From Candidatus Woesearchaeota archaeon (GTDB lineage Archaea > Nanoarchaeota > Nanoarchaeia > Woesearchaeales > CALCXY01), in assembly GCA_030751555.1 (NCBI GenBank), contig JASMFX010000162.1:1-9050 (forward strand): a stretch of 9,050 nt of DNA, given 5' to 3'. The notes beneath the pieces are model-generated. The model ran no database searches, was not told the DNA's origin, and worked only from the letters and a program-made list of their open reading frames with translations. Shown here piece by piece: positions 5,596 through 9,050 of this stretch. Position numbers and translations under genes: made by a program. Position 1 is the stretch's first letter. Every line of letters starts with the position of its first letter.

Positions 5596-6507
5596 TCAGA
5601 GAATTTTGTCCAAAACAAACCCCACACTTAACAAAACACCAATACCAAGATGCAAAGCAATAGTCATGGCATTAGCAGGCAATAATTCCTCAACCTCATC
5701 AAAATGTTTTTTTGAAACCATATAAGCCTTTATCGCTAAAGGAAGAGTAATAAAAGTGATCAAAGTCCAGACAGGGAAAATGCCAAAGAGGGTGAATCCA
5801 AGAATAGAAAGATAAGTCAAAAACAGAAAAAAATGATAGAGAATCATTGCTTTTTGTTTCTTAAATTTAACAACTAAAGTTTTCTTCCCAACAGACTTGT
5901 CTGCATTATAGTCAGGGAACTCATTGATATACAAAACAAGAGTAATAAGAATCCCTACTGGAATCGATGCTGCAAAAGCAATTAATGAAAAATGCTGCGC
6001 CTGGACATAGTAGGATCCTAAAACCACTAAAGGACCAAAGCAAAGACCTACTATAAACTCTCCAAAGCCATGATATCCAAACTTAAAAGGCACAGCTGTA
6101 TAAAAGTAGCCGAAAAATATACCAATCACTCCCAAGATTAGGATCTCAATGCTTTGCAATGCCAAACTAAGATACAAACCAATTGCCGCTCCACCAGCAA
6201 AAAAAGCAACTGCAGCACGCAATATTTTTTTAGGAGAGATAAGACCATCCTGGATAACCCTGCTACCACCACTAAACTGAGTAGGCGTTTCATTTACACC
6301 ATCATTTCCTGACTTATGGTCATGATAATCATTAGCCAGGTTTGTCCCAAAATGAAGAAATGATACGCCAATGAAAACTAGAAAGAAGTAAAGCCAATGA
6401 AAACTATCTATAGTATGCCATGCAATAACACTTCCTAGCAGGACAGGAACAATAGTAGCAGTGAGAAACGGCACTCTTAATGCTTTTAACCACACTTTAA
6501 GACTCAT
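5596..6507 (-). CDS. UbiA-superfamily prenyltransferase, MenA-like
   Basis: UbiA-type enzymes transfer a prenyl chain to an aromatic or other acceptor in the membrane. The 303-residue product has the family length and about eight to nine hydrophobic helices. The first Mg-diphosphate motif is NDYHDHKSGND (59–69), followed by the MenA-type GGSRVIQDGLISP (80–92). The second is NEFPDYNADKSVGKKTLVV (195–213). These features match 1,4-dihydroxy-2-naphthoate polyprenyltransferases better than the geranylgeranylglyceryl-phosphate enzymes of archaeal lipid synthesis. The next gene makes a polyprenyl diphosphate, which would be its substrate, so the operon probably builds a menaquinone-like quinone. 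No other menaquinone gene is present in the window, so the acceptor is unproven. The ATG has a TATA box 27 nt upstream. Confidence 0.88.
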   Translation of the reverse strand: MSLKVWLKALRVPFLTATIVPVLLGSVIAWHTIDSFHWLYFFLVFIGVSFLHFGTNLANDYHDHKSGNDGVNETPTQFSGGSRVIQDGLISPKKILRAAVAFFAGGAAIGLYLSLALQSIEILILGVIGIFFGYFYTAVPFKFGYHGFGEFIVGLCFGPLVVLGSYYVQAQHFSLIAFAASIPVGILITLVLYINEFPDYNADKSVGKKTLVVKFKKQKAMILYHFFLFLTYLSILGFTLFGIFPVWTLITFITLPLAIKAYMVSKKHFDEVEELLPANAMTIALHLGIGVLLSVGFVLDKIL

Positions 6508-6529
6508 TATGTCAGGGTAAGTTAATGAG

Positions 6530-6540
6530 TTTATAAAATA
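6530..6540 (-). promoter_or_regulatory. TATA promoter of the prenyltransferase operon
   Basis: On the minus strand TATTTTATAAA is centred about 27 nt before the ATG at 6507, which predicts a leaderless message. It lies in a 102-bp divergent intergenic region shared with the lipoprotein gene. Confidence 0.55.
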
Positions 6541-6571
6541 GTAGGATTTAGAGAAAATCTAAAAAAGTAAA

Positions 6572-6604
6572 ATTTAAATAGGGGCAACAATGTAAATTTA
6601 TATT
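6572..6604 (+). promoter_or_regulatory. Promoter region of the FN3 lipoprotein gene, two TATA candidates
   Basis: ATTTAAATA (6572–6580) would place the start of transcription near 6602, just before the ATG at 6610. TTTATATT (6597–6604) would place it at the in-frame ATG at 6625, giving a leaderless message. Which box is used decides the start codon, and the sequence alone does not settle it. Confidence 0.45.
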
Positions 6605-6609
6605 AAGTC

Positions 6610-7260
6610 ATGCTCAAGCAAAAAATGAAAAAATACTTATTCATATTATACCTGTTGTGTATAGTATTACTAATAAGTGCTTGTAAAAATTATCTTCCAG
6701 CACCATCTGGTTTAATAGCTACATCAGTCTCTCCTTATAATGTAGAACTAAAATGGAATGCAGTACCTGGGGCGAAATGCTATTCTCTTCACAGAAGTAC
6801 CAAGCAAGGAGAATTTGTACATTATGGACAAACTGTTAATTGCAAGTGTATGACTTACTGTAATGATACTAAAGTTGGACCAGGCATGACTTATTTTTAC
6901 ACTGTAAAGACATTAAAATCTGCTGAAGATTATGTCAAAGGCTTAATTCCAGAAAAATGGCCTGTTTCGGATGAAGTTACAGTAATCACTCCAGTTCCAA
7001 CTCCAACTAACTTAACTGCAAGAGCTATATCATCTTCACAAATTGTTTTAAATTGGAATACGGTTCCAAAAATACAAGCCTATCAGATTCTAATGTCAAG
7101 AAGCTCTGGAAAAGAGAAACCCTTAACATCCTGGATAGAAAATTCATACACAGTAACTAATTTAGCATTCGATACAAATTATTATTTTACAATTAGGGCA
7201 TGGGGTCCACAACACAAATCTGATTTTTCTAATGAAGCAAAAGCAAAAACATTGTCTTGA
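6610..7260 (+). CDS. Lipoprotein with two fibronectin type III domains
   Basis: The 216-residue product begins with a signal peptide and lipobox: KKYLFILYLLCIVLLISAC, with the modified Cys at 25. It would be anchored by lipid on the outside of the cell. Two fibronectin type III domains follow. The first (about 30–127) has PAPSGLIATSVSPYNVELKW and YFYTVKTL. The second (about 131–214) has PTPTNLTARAISSSQIVLNW and YYFTIRAWGP. Such domains usually mediate binding or act as spacers; no catalytic domain is present. The first domain contains an unusual Cys cluster (C57, C78, C80, C84), possibly disulfides or a metal site. The start is either the ATG at 6610 or the one at 6625; the latter gives a more compact signal peptide. 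Function beyond adhesion or envelope display is unknown. Confidence 0.85.
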   Translation: MLKQKMKKYLFILYLLCIVLLISACKNYLPAPSGLIATSVSPYNVELKWNAVPGAKCYSLHRSTKQGEFVHYGQTVNCKCMTYCNDTKVGPGMTYFYTVKTLKSAEDYVKGLIPEKWPVSDEVTVITPVPTPTNLTARAISSSQIVLNWNTVPKIQAYQILMSRSSGKEKPLTSWIENSYTVTNLAFDTNYYFTIRAWGPQHKSDFSNEAKAKTLS

Positions 7261-7306
7261 TATATCTCATCGTTCTTTAGATTGAAAGCAAATTCAAAGT
7301 TTCTAA

Positions 7307-7323
7307 TAAAGAAAACAAAAAAA
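7307..7323 (-). terminator. T-rich archaeal-type terminator after the ilvC remnant
   Basis: On the minus strand the stop codon at 7324–7326 is followed directly by TTTTTTTGTTTTCTTTA. Archaeal RNA polymerase stops at U-rich tracts without needing a hairpin, so this is a plausible terminator. It also separates the gene from the convergent lipoprotein gene. Confidence 0.5.
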
Positions 7324-7874
7324 CTATTTCCCAGGTCTATGCTCTCTCACAGTTTCCATAACATCCCACATATTGGGTTGTGTTACGGTGTATCTTGGAT
7401 TAACTATTAATGAACCGTTATAACCTGGTTTTGCACCGGCAAGAACAGGAGCAATCACTGCTTTAAACTGAGGGCCCAAATCTAGAGCGCCTCTTTGAGC
7501 CGTAGTGCTACATGCACCTATTAATCCAGCTGCACCTTCCATTTGACAAAAAGGATTCAAACTCTCTGTTTCTTCTTCAATGGTTTCATTAGCAGCTTCG
7601 CTTGGACTATGCCCTTCATTGATTAATTTTTGATATTGAGTCTCCATAAGACCCAACCATCACTTATAGCTTTGTCCCAATTAGCAGATGGTGATCTTTG
7701 TCCAACAATTACCTTAAAACCATTGTCGTTTAGATTTAGAGATTGTCCAGGCCCTTGAGAACCATAACACAATACAGCTATAACCTCGTCTGTGAGAGAT
7801 TCTCTCGCTCTATCCAAAGAAAATTCTTCTCTTGTAATAACTTCTTCTTCAACTCCACCAAAATTAACCATCAT
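7324..7874 (-). pseudogene. ilvC: Broken ketol-acid reductoisomerase (KARI)
   Basis: KARI makes the dihydroxy acids of valine, leucine and isoleucine synthesis, using NADPH and Mg. Two adjoining frames match its two ends. From the ATG at 7874, VNFGGVEEEVITREEF and CYGSQGPGQSLNLNDNGF lead to WDKAISDGWV: the N-terminal Rossmann half. A frame change near 7645–7658 leads into GHSPSEAANETIEEETESL and CSTTAQRGALDLGPQFK, the C-terminal half, ending at 7324. About 150 codons between them are missing, including the second half of the NADPH domain and the D...E metal ligands just before the LM of the C-terminal part. The first Gly of the GYGxQG nucleotide motif is Cys. GHSPSEA and CSTTAQRGAL place it with the KARI type of Bacteroidetes and fungal Ilv5. 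It is almost certainly dead, and probably acquired from bacteria. Confidence 0.88.
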
Positions 7875-7882
7875 TTTATATT

Positions 7883-7889
7883 ACCTCCT
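7883..7889 (-). promoter_or_regulatory. Strong Shine-Dalgarno sequence of the ilvC remnant
   Basis: On the minus strand AGGAGGT sits 8 nt before the ATG at 7874, the ideal spacing, and supports that start (an adjacent ATG at 7871 is also in frame). No other protein gene in the window has such a site; most appear leaderless. This contrast fits a bacterial origin of the gene. Confidence 0.75.
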
Positions 7890-7920
7890 AGCAAAATATA
7901 ACATAGCTAACAAGAATTTA

Positions 7921-7929
7921 CTTATAAAT
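7921..7929 (-). promoter_or_regulatory. TATA candidate of the ilvC remnant
   Basis: On the minus strand ATTTATAAG predicts a start of transcription near 7899, giving a leader of about 25 nt that holds the Shine-Dalgarno site. If real, the remnant may still be transcribed. Confidence 0.4.
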
Positions 7930-7941
7930 CTTTGGGTGGTT

Positions 7942-7957
7942 ACTATTCTAAAATAGT
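7942..7957. repeat. Small perfect inverted repeat
   Basis: ACTATTCTAAAATAGT has 6-bp arms around a 4-base loop and is followed on the plus strand by GTTTTT. It lies between the stop of the EPSP-synthase-like gene and the TATA candidate of the ilvC remnant. It could be an operator or a weak hairpin, but in AT-rich DNA such a repeat can arise by chance. Confidence 0.3.
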
Positions 7958-7976
7958 GTTTTTCGGATTAAACTGC

Positions 7977-8828
7977 TTAAAGTTGAGAAAAATCCATTAA
8001 AAATCTCCAAAACTGTGGCCAGCTTTTATTTACAGAATTAGGATAATTAATTTTAATATGCCTCATGGTTGACATCACAACAGCTTGGATTACCCGATGA
8101 TCCTTTGAGGTCACTTCTTCTTGTCCAAGTGCTTGTTCCATCTCAGCAATCCTATCACTTTCATGACCTCTCAAACTTGGCCATAATTCTTCCCCCTCTT
8201 CCGCAGTCATAACATCAAAAGCTCTTGCAAAACAATAATCTTCTGCTTGTTGGGGTGTAAAATCCATTTTTCCTTCTTTTAGCCACCCCAAATATGCAGA
8301 AGCTTGTGCTAATATTGTATCGTCATGTCTTGGAGTCCAAATATCTCCTTTTTCTCTCTCAGTTTTCCAATGATCAACAGCACCATATGTAACTTGAAGT
8401 TTATAAGGAGAATTTTCTATTCTTTCTGGATTGCCCATAAGAACTGAAGCACTTGCCCATTGTGATGTTCCGTTGTCAAGAGTCAGAAGTTGCTCTAAAG
8501 GCCAATCAATAATTTCAGGATTATCACAAATCGTTCTATCTTTAAGAGTCCCTTGTAGAACAAATTCTTTATCATTTCCTAATTTCCATGATGCAAATTT
8601 AAGAAATCTATACAATGTACCAGATTCTCCGACATCAATTTGCTCCCCAGAATTCCATTGAACAGAAGCACGATATAATGCTTGTAGATCATCACCCAAA
8701 TCTTCATAATGTTTTTTTAGAAATCCAATACTATCAGAATACCCATTAACTAAATCTAATACCCCCATCCTTATTGTCCAGGATTTATCGAATGGAATGT
8801 AACCTTCTTGAATTAAATTTGGATTCAT
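7977..8828 (-). CDS. Compact EPSP synthase (AroA)-like protein
   Basis: I assign this 283-residue protein to the EPSP synthase superfamily by its ordered motifs. PFDKSWTIR (12–20) stands for the usual P.SKS.T.R. GESGTLYRFL (67–76) stands for GNAGTAMRFL, and DNGTSQWASASVLM (118–131) for the SSQ...ALLM block. PSLRGHESDRIAEM (217–230) stands for the KESDRI block, then DHR (243–245) and VNKSWPQFWRFL (266–277), the C-terminal K.FP.F motif. EPSP synthase joins shikimate-3-phosphate and phosphoenolpyruvate in aromatic amino acid synthesis. True enzymes have about 420–450 residues, so about a third is missing, though both ends are present. Activity or a different substrate cannot be decided here. I chose the ATG at 8828, supported by a TATA box 27 nt upstream; an upstream frame extension runs into the tRNA gene and is not real. 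Confidence 0.65.
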   Translation of the reverse strand: MNPNLIQEGYIPFDKSWTIRMGVLDLVNGYSDSIGFLKKHYEDLGDDLQALYRASVQWNSGEQIDVGESGTLYRFLKFASWKLGNDKEFVLQGTLKDRTICDNPEIIDWPLEQLLTLDNGTSQWASASVLMGNPERIENSPYKLQVTYGAVDHWKTEREKGDIWTPRHDDTILAQASAYLGWLKEGKMDFTPQQAEDYCFARAFDVMTAEEGEELWPSLRGHESDRIAEMEQALGQEEVTSKDHRVIQAVVMSTMRHIKINYPNSVNKSWPQFWRFLMDFSQL

Positions 8829-8850
8829 GAGAATATAGAAAGTTAACCTA

Positions 8851-8860
8851 ATATAAAAAG
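8851..8860 (-). promoter_or_regulatory. TATA box of the EPSP-synthase-like gene
   Basis: On the minus strand CTTTTTATAT is centred about 27 nt before the ATG at 8828, which predicts a leaderless message and supports that start. Confidence 0.55.
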
Positions 8861-8899
8861 ATTGAGATTTTGTACTTGATTCTTTCCTTTGAAATAATA

Positions 8900-9013
8900 T
8901 GCGGCGGCCGGGATTTGAACCCGGGTAAGAGCCTTGGCAAGGCCCTATCATAAGTGGCGTCTAGGTGCGAATTAACTCAACGCAACCAGTCGTAGCCACT
9001 AGATCACCGCCGC
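8900..9013 (-). tRNA. tRNA-Gly (anticodon GCC) with a D-loop intron
   Basis: On the minus strand the acceptor arms GCGGCGG and CCGCCGC pair fully. The anticodon arm is GGGCC–TTGCCAA–GGCTC with anticodon GCC (8936–8938 on the plus strand). The variable loop is TTAC, and the T arm is CCGGG–TTCAAAT–CCCGG. The discriminator is A (8900) and no CCA is encoded. The D region is about 42 nt too long. Removing 8951–8992 leaves a normal 71-nt tRNA body with D stem ATC/GAT and D loop containing AGTGGCTAT. The gene lies about 10 bp after the next tRNA and may share its transcript. Confidence 0.93.
8951..8992 (-). other. 42-nt tRNA intron in the D-loop
   Basis: In the precursor, AGTGGC of the 5' exon pairs with GCCACT near the intron end. 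A 3-nt bulge TAC follows on the 5' side and TAT on the 3' side. The intron itself folds as a stem (GACTGG.TGCG against CGCA.CCTAGAC) with loop TTGAGTTAATT. Cuts after the second bulge base (TA^C and TA^T) give a correct D-loop. This is a bulge-helix-bulge, the substrate of the archaeal splicing endonuclease, although the central helix appears to be 6 bp, not the usual 4 bp. The exact ends could shift by 1–2 nt. Confidence 0.75.
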
Positions 9014-9022
9014 AAAAAATAA

Positions 9023-9050
9023 TGGGCCCGGTCGGACTCGAACCGACGAT
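9023..9050 (-). tRNA. 3' end of a second tRNA, cut by the window edge
   Basis: On the minus strand the T stem GTCGG and CCGAC surround the loop TTCGAGT, followed by the acceptor strand CGGGCCC and discriminator A. No CCA is encoded. The anticodon is outside the window, so the amino acid cannot be named. The T-rich gap TTATTTTTT separates it from tRNA-Gly. Confidence 0.88.

Noticed and set aside
5592..5627. GTG start of the polyprenyl synthase twelve codons upstream
   Set aside because: It would overlap the prenyltransferase gene by 32 bp, and the family does not need those residues; the ATG 4 bp after the stop fits a tight operon.
7324..7874. Two separate small genes, or a programmed frameshift, at the ilvC locus
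   Set aside because: The two frames match the two ends of a single enzyme with the catalytic middle missing, so a frameshift alone could not restore a working protein.
7942..7963. Intrinsic terminator on the plus strand (hairpin plus T-run)
   Set aside because: No plus-strand gene ends upstream of it, and the 6-bp AT-rich stem is weak. I kept it only as a small inverted repeat.
8829..8951. 41-residue N-terminal extension of the EPSP-synthase-like protein
   Set aside because: The extra residues are a translation of the 3' half of the tRNA-Gly gene and the promoter region. The ATG at 8828 with a TATA box 27 nt upstream is the better start.
1..9050. CRISPR array, toxin–antitoxin pair or defence island
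   Set aside because: I saw no regularly spaced repeats beyond the ftsY and IS repeats, and no gene with a recognisable defence domain.

Overview
The window looks like a piece of an AT-rich archaeal chromosome, probably from a small-genome (DPANN-type) lineage such as Woesearchaeota. The archaeal evidence is direct. There is a prefoldin alpha–FtsY gene pair, a tRNA-Gly with a bulge-helix-bulge-like intron and no encoded CCA, and TATA boxes about 26–27 nt before the ATG of several genes, which fits leaderless transcripts. The finer lineage is inference from overall gene style only.

Layout. Positions 1–139 hold the last 35 codons and right end of an IS3/IS481-like insertion sequence, stopping 15 bp from the ftsY stop codon. 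The minus strand from 155 to 3970 carries, in transcription order, a truncated FTR1-family iron permease, an overlapping GNAT-like protein, the condensin subunit ScpA, prefoldin alpha and the SRP receptor FtsY with a long acidic repeat domain. A plus-strand gene for an unknown membrane-anchored protein (4052–4684) overlaps tail to tail with a two-gene minus-strand operon, a MenA/UbiA-type prenyltransferase followed by a long-chain polyprenyl diphosphate synthase (4647–6507). This operon looks like a route to a membrane prenylquinone or similar prenylated lipid. Next comes a plus-strand lipoprotein with two fibronectin type III domains (6610–7260).

The last 1.7 kb is the most unusual part. The minus strand holds a wrecked ketol-acid reductoisomerase gene (ilvC; 7324–7874), of the type found in Bacteroidetes and fungi, with about 150 internal codons deleted, a frame change and a bacterial-looking Shine-Dalgarno sequence. 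Upstream of it is a very short protein that keeps the motif order of EPSP synthase (AroA) in 283 residues. Then comes tRNA-Gly(GCC), with a 42-nt intron in its D-loop, and the 3' end of a second tRNA.

Overall the window mixes core information-processing and membrane-lipid genes with several decaying or foreign elements: the IS end, the truncated FTR1 and the broken ilvC. I see no CRISPR array, prophage or defence system. The best candidates for something little described are the compact EPSP-synthase-like protein and the D-loop intron of the tRNA.
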